Source: Crambe crambe
Lineage: Eukaryota > Porifera > Demospongiae > Poecilosclerida > Crambeidae
Direction: 5' to 3'
DNA length: 64,000 bases
Assembly: GCA_963924555.1 (NCBI GenBank)
Contig: OZ004593.1
Coordinates: 5,762,480 to 5,826,479 of the forward strand
The notes under the pieces are model-generated. The model was given only the letters and a program-made list of their open reading frames with translations. It did not search any database and was not told the origin of the DNA. Position numbers and translations under genes: made by a program. This document shows positions 10,168-20,924 of this stretch, piece after piece; position 1 is the stretch's first letter; each line of letters begins with the position of its first letter.

Positions 10168-10936
10168 AACAAGTAAGGGAAAAAACATTTTTAAAAAATG
10201 AAAGGTGATGTAGGGATGACAAAAAACAGTGTACAAAAAAATAAAGGAACAAGGGAAGAAATTGTGGAAAGAAAAAGGCTTGACTTATTATCATCCCTAC
10301 ATCAAGCCTATGAATGGAATTATTGTAGCTAGCTAGCTAGCTACTTTGACTATTCAAGCTATAATTATACTCTTCCCCTACCTTGTACTCTTCCTCCACC
10401 TTCTCTTCCTGTACAATAATGTCCTATCTATACTCTGATTACATGGAGTATATGTACAGTCATCACACCTTCCCATCAATTCATTCAATTTTTTCCACTA
10501 AATTGATTTCATTACCAAAAAGGCTGCATAACTATGGACAATTGCATAATTCATGATTCATTTAACTCACTGGTACAATTGAATGTACACACTCATTTCA
10601 CTGCATGTACTTGGTGCTCACAATTCAACCTCTGATAAAGGTACTGAAAGGACAGTCTCAACAACCTGAAACGTGGAGTGACTGCTAATAGATTTTCACC
10701 TCTGAAAGAGGAGAGCCTCTATTAGGAGGTTTCAATATTATAGTCAGATGCCAGTAGCTATTATGGTAGATGTCAATTAGCTACAATAATTCCATTCATA
10801 GGCTTGATGTAGGGATGATAATAAGTCAAGCCTTTTTCTTTCCACAATTTCTTCCCTTGTTCCTTTATTTTTTTGTACACTGTTTTTTGTCATCCCTACA
10901 TCACCTTTCATTTTTTAAAAATGTTTTTTCCCTTAC

Positions 10937-10941
<5 letters not shown>
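10168..10941. mobile_element. Fold-back/MITE element with identical 163-bp inverted arms
   Basis: Arms 10168-10330 and 10779-10941 are exact reverse complements by eye, with no mismatch or gap, around a spacer of about 448 bp. The arm starts AACAAGTAAGGG and contains a nested inverted pair (GATGTAGGGATGA / TCATCCCTACATC). No transposase is encoded, so it is non-autonomous. A related, diverged end occurs at 43394-43480. Identical arms imply recent insertion or arm homogenisation. Confidence 0.9.

Positions 10942-10990
<49 letters not shown>
10941..10990 (+). repeat. (TTA)n microsatellite, about 16-17 units
   Basis: Uninterrupted TTA/ATT repeat directly abutting the right arm of the fold-back element, possibly its preferred target or a slippage product of its end. 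Poly-Tyr and poly-Ile frames here are artefacts. Confidence 0.95.
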
Positions 10991-10991
<1 letters not shown>

Positions 10992-11371
10992 ATTAGCTAA
11001 AATTCACTACTATGACAGAAACTGTCACCTGATTGGTCAATTGGTGATCAATATGAAGCCATGAGGCAGCCCATAACTGCATCATGTTCACTGCACATAA
11101 CAACTGAGGTATTAGGGAGGCAAGCCAATAACTACCAAGGATTTCCATAAGTACTGAAGAATCGCACTCTTTGATATAAAAGCTGCAAGAGCTGGGGGTG
11201 TAGTGCTGGGTCAGGCCCAGGTCAGGCATTTGCCTGATCAATAGCTACAAGCCAACATCCTGATGGCCTTGCTTCAGGGAGAGTCCAGCTACAATAATAT
11301 TATTAATGCAGTTTGCATAACTTCAATAATTTGGATAGCTAGTTCGACTACCGACACTTCCCAGATTCTTC
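10991..11371. other. Intergenic, no gene recognised
   Basis: Mixed sequence between the TTA repeat and the outer inverted repeat of the nested transposon cluster. Short antisense frames only. Confidence 0.4.
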
Positions 11372-11393
11372 ATTAGTCTAGTGTTGCCAGCCC

Positions 11394-11432
<39 letters not shown>

Positions 11433-11492
11433 GGGGGACGGGGAAGAAAAGTGGTCTGGGAGCTCTAGCATCAACTACTTGTGACGCCCGCG
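11372..11492 (+). repeat. Outer inverted repeat, left copy, interrupted by poly-T
   Basis: Contains ATTAGTCTAGTG, TTGCCAGCCCAGC, a run of about 33 T (11397-11430), then GGGGGGACGGGGAAGAAAAG and GTGACGCCCGCG. The reverse complement of 16277-16376 has the same order. Together they bracket 11.37-16.38 kb. Confidence 0.8.
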
Positions 11493-11568
11493 CGATCTCT
11501 CAAAAATTAATTTAAATTGCAATATACATGCGTGTTGGATAATCGCCCTTGATACAACCATAGATATA

Positions 11569-13284
11569 CCATAGATACTATAAACTACGTGTACGGTACG
11601 GGATTGGAAACGGCACATTAACCCGTTGAATCCGTGTCCGAGGGCGTGGCCTTGCTTAACTCTTTATCCGTGAGCAACGTAACGCGGGAGATTGCCGCTG
11701 CATCGAGCTAAGCTAGCTACTGATCTCTGTGATCCTCTGAGTTACCTATGGCCACTTGCATTCCACAAGTTAAAGGTTAGCTGACAACTTATTATTGTAT
11801 AAAAAAGGGAGAGAGAAAAATGAAAAATAGGTAGCTAGGTGATATTTAAGTTAGCTAGAGGCTACTTGTGTGGAAGCTATAAAAGCTGCTTGCCATAATA
11901 TGAGCATGGATGCAGATTATGATACCTCCGTGGATAATTGTAAGATTTTAATTGACATGGCTACTAAGTTATATGAGCTATACCAGCAACCCAATTCCAT
12001 TATTACTGAGTTCAGTAAATGGCTTCTAGATTTTATCTCAAAAATCATTACAAAAGGTATAGAAATTTTCAAGTATTAAGGAAAAATTATGGATTGAATT
12101 TCACTCACTCCGGAGTTCATCTTCATTTATTGAGAAGTGGGTGAAATTCCTCACTGATTGTGGCATAACCATTGAGCCCCTATTTTATCAGCAACTTACT
12201 CTGAATTTATTCATCTCACTGATAGAAAAAGCATTACCTGTGACAGTTGATGATATGTACACACCAATATAAAGGAGCTAATATACGAAGGACAGTGTGC
12301 AATTAGGTATATTGGAGGCTACATAGTCAGATCCATTCACAAAGACTGCACAGTCAAAGAAATTTTACTTGGACTTGACGACTTACAACAGTGACGATAA
12401 CATGGAACCATCTAAATCGGAGGAATGGATGTGGTGTGCCATCGATAGGGGAGGTTTAATCCACAGCTTTTATTATACTCTATGTGCCATAGAATATAGT
12501 ACACGGTGCCGTTTTAATATAACAGGAATAGATACTCTTCCATGCACATTAACAAGATGTTCTGAATGATTATCTCCCCTAATTCTGCCTCTTTTACATC
12601 TCTGCAGATTCGACCCAATCACCACTAGCACTGTGAGACTGTTGCTGTCTTTTAGCATTGGAATACATACATTTCTTTGACTCATAGCTATAATTCAATT
12701 TTAATAATAGTCATTTTCAAAAAAATGTAACAAATTAACTGTTTTCTCTAGCATCAAAAGCTTATTACAGGTACATATGGTAAGCATTGCTCTACCACTT
12801 TCAGTAGAGTGGTAGGCATTTTAGCTAATAGTAATGTAGGAAGTGTTACTACAGTTGAACTGGTTTTTTTCATCCAAACTGTTCACTCTGCTGAATGTAA
12901 TAGTATTACATGACTTAAAATATGGTTAAGTACATGTAAGAAACTATTCTCCAACTAATTTTCATTGTCATTACTGTTCACTGTGAGTTCTAGGCAAGTT
13001 AATGTTACTAACATGCAAAAAAGTAGCCATTTTCACGGTAACTAGAGTTTATGAACTATTTCTGCAACTCTTTCATGTAAAAGCTTTGCATAGTTACCTT
13101 GCTAATCCACCGCAGGAACTATTTCTCCTTTGGAGATGAACTTGGGATGCGTACAACACGCGAAATTCGCCAAAACAGGAAACTAACTTGTCTAGGAAAC
13201 CTCGGACAAGGATGAATTACATTGCCATATACGGATGCGGGGGCGGGTTTCCAATCCCGTACACGTAGTTTATAGTATCTATGG
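11569..13284. mobile_element. TIR element A with decayed transposase
   Basis: Left terminus CCATAGATACTATAAACTAC through GGGATTGGAAA (11569-11610); right terminus is its inverse at 13248-13284, differing mainly by an extra GTAC-containing block on the left. The interior holds a transposase-like remnant at 12100-12560. This is the first of three adjacent elements sharing the GGATTGGAAA terminal word. Confidence 0.75.
12100..12560 (+). pseudogene. Decayed transposase fragment inside element A
   Basis: Three short frames read in order: a helical segment (SSSFIEKWVKFLTDCGITIE), then AIRYIGGYIVRSIHKDCT, then after a frame change SEEWMWCAIDRGGLIHSFY. The YIGGY-V-R and WxxxxDRGGL words are of a kind seen toward the C-terminus of cut-and-paste transposases in animals. 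At least one frameshift and stops separate them, so it is inactive. The superfamily is not assigned. Confidence 0.5.
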
Positions 13285-14397
13285 ATATACTAGACTACGT
13301 ACACAGGATTGGAAACAGGGCATGCGCGCGTAGAATTTATAGACCATCCGTGTAGGTACCTGGCGAACAGAGAAATCTTACACAAAATAAGAAAGAGGGT
13401 GAAAGGCAAGGTATTTAGCGCAGCAATAATTATGATTATAAGTGAAAAGGCTCAATGACCTATAGCTGTAGTAGTTTATCGTGTCAGTTTAGTCTATTTA
13501 CTGTTGCTATGGAAGAAGAACGTGGAAACAGGTGACTGAAAAGTTTTGTGGCACTCCTACTACTAAAATAGAAGTCTAGCTGCCTTACTTTTGGTATAAA
13601 ATGAAAGATACTAGTTGACTATATGTACTCAAGTAGTTTTAATTTTGTGCAGGGCTGGAGATGGCATGCCATTTGCCATTGATGGTTTAAGAAGCCATTT
13701 CACTATGTTGTTGTTCTTATATGAGGAGATGAGATACCTCCTTGTATCAGGGGCAGGAAAGGATACACTGGGGCAGCTTTACTCTTCATCTTGATCCCTC
13801 AAAACAAGTATATCACAACAAATCTCTCGATGAATTGGATGTTCAGCAGTGCACTATCAGTACTTGTTATTATCATTTTTTTATTATAACATGAAAGGAA
13901 ATATGTGTAAAGTGACAGTATTAGTTGCTACATTATAGTATCCTTCTTTACTATAGCTTTTCTTGACAGCCAGCCATGGGTAATCTGAAGAAACAGTAAC
14001 ATCGACATGATTTTTTTACAGGCACCTTTAAAAAGTACATATGTACATATAAATGATCACTACCTAACAGATTAGTGGGGAAAAAGAAACTATACTTTTA
14101 ACATCCAAGCTCCAGAGGTCCACAAAGTCGAACTATCATTGTTACTCGCAATTATACCCTCTAACGCTTGAGAAACCAGCCTTTTTAAGAACTATGCTTG
14201 TTTAGCACTATACTAGCCCACTCTTTGCATTCTTTGAACTTACCAATTGGCAATAGTTTAGCAGAAATTTGGCACACTACTTCTTCTCCCCTGTTTGTTT
14301 GGGGCAATTTAGGACGAACAGCTGCCTACACGGATTGTCAGTATTGTCGTTATGGGCGCACGTGACCTGTTTCCAATCCTGTGTACGTATATCTATG
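13284..14397. mobile_element. TIR element B, non-autonomous
   Basis: Left end GACTACGTACACAGGATTGG at 13294-13313 plus AAACAGGGC; inverse at 14366-14397 (CCTGTTTCCAATCCTGTGTA). It directly abuts element A. No coding sequence was recognised inside. Confidence 0.65.
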
Positions 14398-14404
14398 ATA
14401 CAAC

Positions 14405-15491
14405 CATAGATATAAGATGTTTACGGGATTGGAAATGGATTACGTGCTCTCGTTAGCAACTAACAACCGAGGCGCGTTGACAGCTGAATGACATAGCACT
14501 TTTGTCAAAGTTGCTGTTCTGACAAGATCCGTGAGGTAAGACTTATGCCAATGATACTATAATACACTAGGGCATAGATTTACTGTATGAAATAAATTTC
14601 AGCTCAGATTTTCAAGTTTTATTCCTACAAATACTACTGTAGTGGTTAATGGGACTGTAATCCCTCTCACGCTTGATGGAATCAATTGCTGTTGCCCATT
14701 TTCTGATCAAAAGGCATGTAAACTTTAGCTACATGGAATAGTAATGTTGGTTTTTGTATTAGCTGACATATATTGTCTCTAGCATTTGCAAGTGGTGTTA
14801 AAACTGTAATCCCTCTCCCAAGAAATAGATTAACAATATTGAAACTGTATTAGTTATTTCAGGGAAAGGATAGAACAGTAAATGGAATTGGTGCATTCGT
14901 TTTCTATACAATAGTCATCCTATGGAGATGGCAAGCTTACTATATTTCCCCCCTAATATCCATAGGGTCCACAGGACAGCTGACTGAGCCGAATTCTTGA
15001 GGTGGATGGTGTCAAAAGCTGGAAGTATTGCAATAATGTTGATGAGGGAGAACTGAGCAGAACTGGCGGATAACTTTGGGGCAAAATTATCTAGCTATAA
15101 TAATAATGAATTTATGTCTAACTTTAATACCAAAAGTCATTCTGGCCTTTCTTTCAAATCAATCACATAAAATTAATGTATAATGAGCAATGATAGGTAC
15201 TCATAGTTATAATTACAAGGAAAAAAGTTATGAATAATTAATAACTTCCTTCCTCAGACTCTCCAACTTCAACTCTCTGACTCTTCACTTCTTCAATACC
15301 TTCCCCTTAGCTTACTTGTACTATTCTGTGAGCTGTAGGGGCAGAATATCACTTTAACTGCCAGTGAATATTGATCTCTTTTCACAACGATTAATATAAT
15401 TAATGCTGCATGCGCATGCGCATCTGTCAACGCGCCACGGTTGTGCAGTTCATTGGGCGTTCCCAATCCCGTAAAACCTCTTATATCTATG
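14405..15491. mobile_element. TIR element C, non-autonomous
   Basis: Left end CATAGATATAAGATGTTTAC plus GGGATTGGAAA (14405-14434); inverse at 15460-15491 (TTCCCAATCCCGTAAAACCT then CTTATATCTATG). Separated from B by a few bases. No coding sequence was recognised inside. Confidence 0.65.
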
Positions 15492-15533
15492 ATACAACTT
15501 CCAACCGTTCAGGCTTCAGGCCAGGTATTCCTA

Positions 15534-15968
15534 GCTCTTCGTTACTTCTCCATAGTACTGTTCTTGCGTCTGGGACCCTACTAACGTCACCAGTGTGACC
15601 AAGTTAGAGAAGGTACAGGAATTTGCTGCTAAAATGGCCTCCAGTAAATGGAAGGAGACTGGAGCTGTTCTAGTCTCAGAATTAGGCTGGCCACTGCTAT
15701 CCCAAAGACTTATATTTCAAAAGCTCTGTCTGTGCAGGAAAATCCTTGAAGAGGGTTCAATCATTCCATCAAGCATCTTCAAACCTGCACCCAGTACGAG
15801 TGTCCATCACCAAAACAGTGTGCAGACCATTCGTGAGAACGAAACATCATCAGAGCTCCTTTTTCATCAGTGTTACCACCCTCTGGAACTCCCTACCAGA
15901 CCATGTCATCTCACCTCCAAACTACAAGACTTTCAAGCGCACCCTGAAAATCTACTTAGTAGTTTAGT
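15534..15968 (+). pseudogene. Non-LTR retrotransposon (LINE) 3' fragment
   Basis: Translations resemble the extreme C-terminal part of LINE reverse transcriptase polyproteins: TKLEKVQEFAAKMASS and SELGWPLLSQRLIFQKLCLC, then in another frame FFISVTTLWNSLPDHV and KTFKRTLKIYLV. This matches the usual order: a LEKVQRRAAR-like word, LGWPSLE, R..SF.P RTIPEWNSLP, FK..L. Frameshifts and stops make it dead; only about 140 codons remain. The clade is not assigned. Confidence 0.7.
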
Positions 15969-16276
15969 TTTGTTCTTGTCTTTGTTTTAGTCTTACCTTT
16001 GTTTTGTATTTTTTTCTTTCTTTTCTTTTCTTTTCCTTTTGTCCTTCATGTCTCTCTTCTTACCTCCTTACTCTCATTCCTACATCTACTCTCTTCAAGG
16101 GGGCCTTAATAATAGCTTATCATAGCTAGTTGGCCCACCTCATTGCTTGCAATGAAATTTATTAGAGAGAAAAAAGAAAAAAAGAAAAAAAAAAGCACTA
16201 GCTCTGCCAACCTGGAATAAATTGTGGGTGTGTCTCGCCAACATTAATACTACTCCACGTGACTGAATAGAGCAGG

Positions 16277-16376
16277 ACGCGGGCGACACAAGTACTTGAT
16301 GCTAGGGCTACCAGACCACTTTTCTTCCCCGTCCCCCAAAAAAGAAGAAAAGCTGGGCTGGCGACGCCAGACTAAT
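16277..16376 (-). repeat. Outer inverted repeat, right copy
   Basis: Partner of 11372-11492, lacking the long homopolymer (CCAAAAAAGAAGAAAAGC instead of poly-T). Reads CGCGGGCGAC, GTACTTGATGCTAG, CCAGACCACTTTTCTTCCCC, GCTGGGCTGGC. Confidence 0.8.
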
Positions 16377-16473
16377 TCTTCATACCACTCAGGCTACAGT
16401 TAATGGGGAGAGCCTAGCTGATCAGTGAGAGTATTTGCACAAAACACTGCTAGTTACACCTCTGCTAGTCTGG

Positions 16474-16636
16474 GTTCCCCATATCTACGTAGGGGTCCCA
16501 AAATCTACTGTAGATATGGGGACGGGGGTCCCTATAGATCTATCTACGTAGATTTAGGGATGGGGATCCCCATATCTACAAAAATTTGGGGACTGGGGGT
16601 CCCTAAAGTATGGGGTCCCCAAAACTTTATGACACC
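16474..16636 (-). repeat. GGGGACCCC-rich repeat, partner of 604-715
   Basis: Array of GTAGATATGGGG/CCCCATATCTAC and GGGGGTCCCT words ending TTTATGACAC; reverse complement similar to 604-715. Confidence 0.65.
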
Positions 16637-16686
16637 GGTGACACGCACGACGACCTGCAATTACGTACGTTCCTAGGCCTTCCCCC

Positions 16687-16804
16687 CTCCACCTCGCAAA
16701 ATTAAACGCACGAAAGAAAAACGAGAAAATAATTTTTCTCGTTTTTCTTTCGCGCGTTTAATTTTTCTCGTTTTTCTTTCGCGCGTTTAATTTTGCGAGG
16801 TGGA
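16687..16804. repeat. Long hairpin with one arm partly duplicated
   Basis: Left arm CTCCACCTCGCAAAATTAAA plus CGCACGAAAGAAAAACGAGA (16687-16726). The right arm is its complement, but the TTTTCTCGTTTTTCTTTCGC plus GCGTTTAA block occurs twice in tandem before TTTTGCGAGGTGGAG. It would form a strong stem and may be the end of a small element. Confidence 0.85.
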
Positions 16805-16950
16805 GAGGAGGTGTATAAGACGGAATAAGTCAATTAATGGATACAGATTATATTGCTATGTTTGTAGCTAGCTGGATGGGGTGGCCACGCCCCGTTTCAA
16901 ACTGTTAATGAGATGGCTATGTTCGCTAATCTGCACCTAATGAGTTAGTC

Positions 16951-18251
16951 GTGGACATTTCTGTTACCCCTGGAAGCGAAGCTTACCAAGAAAGCACCAG
17001 GATTTACAATCCAGCCTTTACTCGAGAACATCCTTCTTTTGTGTCCCTACCAAACTGTGTAGAAGACGTTCAGAGATGTTTGCAAGTTGCCTCTTATTAC
17101 CAAGTCCCATTAACTGTCAAATCAAGAGGCCACTGTTTTGGTGGTTATTGAACTATTGACAGCCGTGGATTCATTGTTTCATTAAGCAACATGAAAGCTA
17201 TTGAGTGGTCTGATACTTCAGTTAAGACCCAGGCAGGTGCCAGTTAAATGGATGACAGTGTTCTTGTAGTTTGTGGCTGTTGCCCTTCAGTTGGAATAGG
17301 AGGGTATGTTCTGGGGGGTGGCTATGGTCTGTTGTCACGGTGGTTTGGTCTTGCTTCAGACAATGCTATCAGCATGACCATGGTGACTGCTGATGGAGAG
17401 GATGTTGTGAAGGCAAGCCCAGATATGAATTCTGACATGTTTTGGGGCCTTTGTGGGGGTGGGGAGGGGGAAATTTCGGGGTCCTAGTCGATGTGACATT
17501 CAAGGTTCGTCCTGCTCCTGCAAGTTTTACGTGGAGTTCCTTCAGCTTCCACACCTCAGAGGAATCGGAGCAAGCACTGAAGTTAATTGCACAGTTCTCG
17601 CAGGAGATGCCAGATGGGCTGAATGTTGATATGCTTATTCACAAGCTCACTGGTTACAACCAGTTGGTAGTAGATGCGGTCTACTCCGATGAAGAGATTG
17701 AACAATTTCCACTCCTCGAAGGCCTGAAGAAAATTGTAGGTCGACACTATCACAATTCCCAGACCTATACTCTGTACAAGGATCTTTCAACGCAGTATGC
17801 TACTCGACATGGCTATGTTCGATTTGAGAACGAACCAGTCTACATGAAGGGGTCTTTTGTAAATGACTTTGCTCCTCAATTGGCTGAGGAGTTAGTTGAG
17901 CTCGTTCTACCACAGGATCCTCTAGGGATTATTGAGTTTGTTAATGTCGGTGGACAGATAGCTAGCAAAGAACCCTCCTATTCTGCTTATCCTCATCGAT
18001 TGGCCCAGTACAACTGCTACACATATGGTCAATTCCACAACAAGTCTGAGTGGGAGACAGTTTTTGGCTTTGCCACTAAAGTCCATTCTTTGTTGGCTGC
18101 AGGAGGCTATGCTAAAGGATCATATGTAAACTACATGGATTGTTTACTCTGTGATTGGCAAGAGAAATACTATGCCGCTAACTATGTGAAGCTTTGTGAA
18201 CTAAAGAAGTGGAACACAGTTGATGATGGAGGTCCATTACATTTTTTATAA
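16951..18251 (+). pseudogene. FAD-linked oxidoreductase (berberine bridge enzyme-like), broken
   Basis: Pieces in order match a BBE-type flavoprotein: an N-terminal PCMH/FAD_binding_4 part with a VKSRGHCFGGY motif (the His of this motif normally links FAD), PSVGIGGYVLGGGYG, DMFWGLCGGG, then a C-terminal BBE-like end with CDWQEKYYAANYVKL. It is broken by TGA at 17150-17152, a TAA near 17247 with a short deletion in the FAD domain, and a frameshift in a G-run near 17456-17470. No ATG is present: an in-frame TAA precedes at 16927. The last 269 codons are otherwise open. Family role: oxidation of alcohols or sugars with covalent FAD. An alternative is a spliced gene, but the breaks fall inside conserved motifs, so pseudogene is favoured. 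Confidence 0.85.
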
Positions 18252-18720
18252 GAAATTGGGTCGTCCTATGAGCCTGTGATCAAAGAGCCTCCGACACTGA
18301 AAAATAGCTGACTCCGTAGCTAGGTTAGCTGGACTATTTTTATTAGTTTGTATCATTTTCTTATACTCTTCCTCTGGTGATTTATTATGGTGGCTGAGGG
18401 TTGGGCTAGAGGGGCTGGAGCCCCCAGAGTTCAACCATGAACCTGGCACATCCTGTGGGTAACCAAAGTTGTTTCCTGTGGGTGAATTATATATTGCCAA
18501 TTGAAATGGGTGGACTACTGACTCTTTTCAGGCTGTGTAAACCTGGGTTCTTTCCATCCAGTTGGGGTGTTCTATAATTATTAATTGATCAACCCAAGAG
18601 TGCAATATTAGCTATGCTTGTTGACATCTCTTGGTGGTACCCTTTGCTTAAAAATCTTCACACTTGTGTGGGAGGTAGGGCCACCACCACCTCCTGACTT
18701 TCAAAATTCCTGGGTACGGG
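18252..18720. other. Intergenic, no gene recognised
   Basis: Between the oxidase pseudogene and the kinase scrap. Short frames only, no repeat structure identified. Confidence 0.4.
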
Positions 18721-18825
18721 CCTGCTGAGGTATATGATATCATGACCATGTGCTGGGCCCATGAACCTGCTGATCGAGCAACATTCGAACAGCTCTATCA
18801 AGGACTGTCCTACCTAGATAGATAG
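18721..18825 (+). pseudogene. Tyrosine kinase C-terminus, isolated fragment
   Basis: 34 codons plus TAG, starting PAEVYDIMTMCWAHEPADRA and continuing with TFEQLYQGLSYL. It is collinear with the last residues of the kinase at 1-441 ([20 protein letters not shown]) and the following DNA (ACTGAGTGATAA, GGATGGGGCTG) also matches that gene's 3' flank. The upstream kinase subdomains are absent from the bases before it. It is therefore a truncated duplicate of the kinase gene's 3' end, or conceivably a small last exon. Confidence 0.8.
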
Positions 18826-20924
18826 ACATTAATGAGATAGACTTTACTGAGTGATAACTTTTCGACTTCTTTTTGTAAGAATTATTTGATTTGGAATGGA
18901 TGGGGCTGGAGAATAAAGAGGGATGCAGTGGGGTTCCATGATTCAGGTTTGTGAATTAGCTGGATAGAGGAGAGAGAGATGCTGGGCAACCTTATACAGT
19001 GTGAAGTGAACTATTTGCAGCGGCAGATCCAGGATTTCGACAGGAGCGGGTTAGCTATATCCACATGCTTGTGTGCAGACATGACCATGCCTGGTCACCA
19101 CCCACTTATTGAGCACTTGATCTACATACCCATTAAGTGTCACACCTTTTTTTAATGCCAAAGGCCCCCCTCCCGGATCCCCAGATCTGCCTTTCAGTAC
19201 ACAGGAGGGAGTATATTCAGCAATAAGTGCTGCAGGAGTACTGGAATTTCACCATTGGAAGTGAAGGTGCACACTAGTTGCCCCCATAATTAGTCTGCAT
19301 AACCCTCCTTTGTGTACACCTTTGTACTTGTACAGAAAATGCAAGTGACGACCATTACCGGTATATAATTAGTTAGCTTGCGCGCGCGCACTAAATACAG
19401 CTGACGACCTTTACCTTTATTGCCTTTAGTAAGTGACGACCTTTTACCAGTAAGTACAAGTGACACAAGTGATGTCCCTTTACCAAAATTCAATCCTAAT
19501 AGAGGAGACTGCAGATCCAATGTAGTAACTAAGGGACTGCTACATTAATATCATTATTAACGGGTACTAAATTAAGCCAATTTTAGCTAGTTCAATTTAG
19601 CTAATTCAAAGTCCAATCTGATATCGTTCCTGCTTAAAATATAATTATAACTCATAAATACCTAGAATGGTGAAGGCATGGACCTAGTATCAATGTAGCT
19701 GCTAAATCAATACCTTAAAAAATGCTAATTTTTGTACCCGTAAATAATATGTAGCTAGTTACCTTAATTATAGTAGTGGCACAACACATACAGCTGCAAT
19801 GCATAATCAGGTTATTGCAACTAATGTAGTTAGCATTGTGATTTGTCAGTGTGTATGAGGTTCATGTTGTATTATAATAACTGTAGGTGGAAGTGAGGCA
19901 AATATCAAAGTGGACTTGCTGGGGTTGTAAGCAGATAGTAACTTGACACTGCACATGTTATACATACAACACATGATTATGAGATAATCTGTGAGCTAAT
20001 TATGGAGAGCCATGGCTAAGCTTGAGGACATTCTGTTCTATTGTGCTATTATGCTTTCTGGTCTTTCTTTTGAAATATCCCTTGTGTTATTTTTTGGGTA
20101 TTTTTTTTTTGCTTGTTACCATGGTGATACTTGTACCCAAACCTATATCCACAGCCACTGGAACTAACTTTCTGGATGAACTCAGTCCCATTAGCTGTAA
20201 GGACTCCTCTCCAATCAGGATACTTTCCTGGCCCCAAAAGTAGTGAGGTCCTACTAGAGTAAATGAGGAATATAATCATGTATGTAGTATTGTGACTAGC
20301 TACATACAATACAGAGCTCTTTTTTTTTTTTTTTTTTTTTTTGCCATTATATTGTATTTACTACATACACAGCACAGGGTCTTGTTTATCAGACTATCCA
20401 TAGTTTTGTTTACTTTGATGGTAAACATGTACCCTTAACTAAACATGCTGAAAGCATAATTATGGATTATGTTTATGTTTGAAGCCTAAAAGGATGGTGG
20501 AGGTGGTAGCGTTAGGGATACAATAATGTTTACGACAGATGTGCTGTGTAAACAGTAAACATCAATAACCAATAGCTATAACATATACATTAAAACTGAA
20601 AGTTCATTAAAGTAAATAGAGTGGGCAATTTAATGGATGGTTTAATGGCTACTAAAGCTTCACTAACAATTGACTTCATACATGTACACTTATGTGTATA
20701 GAAGAATAGTAGCTTCAGTTGATAGCCCACCAAGACTGACTCCATTCAGTGGAGGTTAGGGTACTTACATTCATCACAGACAGATGATGTCCACTTTAAA
20801 GTTGACTCCCTGAAATGGAAAAAATAAAAAAATAAAAATCTTGTTAGTAATCAGTAATAACTACTCTAGAAGATGTAGACTCATCTCAATACTGTAAGGG
20901 TGGCAGAACACTTGAAAGTGGTGG
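18826..20924. other. Intergenic, repeat-poor, no gene recognised
   Basis: Contains a GTGACGACC...TTTACC direct-repeat patch (about 19345-19485) with a (CG)n-like GCGCGCGCGC, and a T homopolymer at 20321-20342. No supported reading frame. Confidence 0.4.

Noticed and set aside
10770..11064. Poly-Tyr and poly-Ile frames
   Set aside because: Produced by the (TTA)n microsatellite and the arm of the fold-back element.
15410..15598. 62-codon frame at the end of element C
   Set aside because: Spans the TIR and the start of the LINE fragment; not a real unit.
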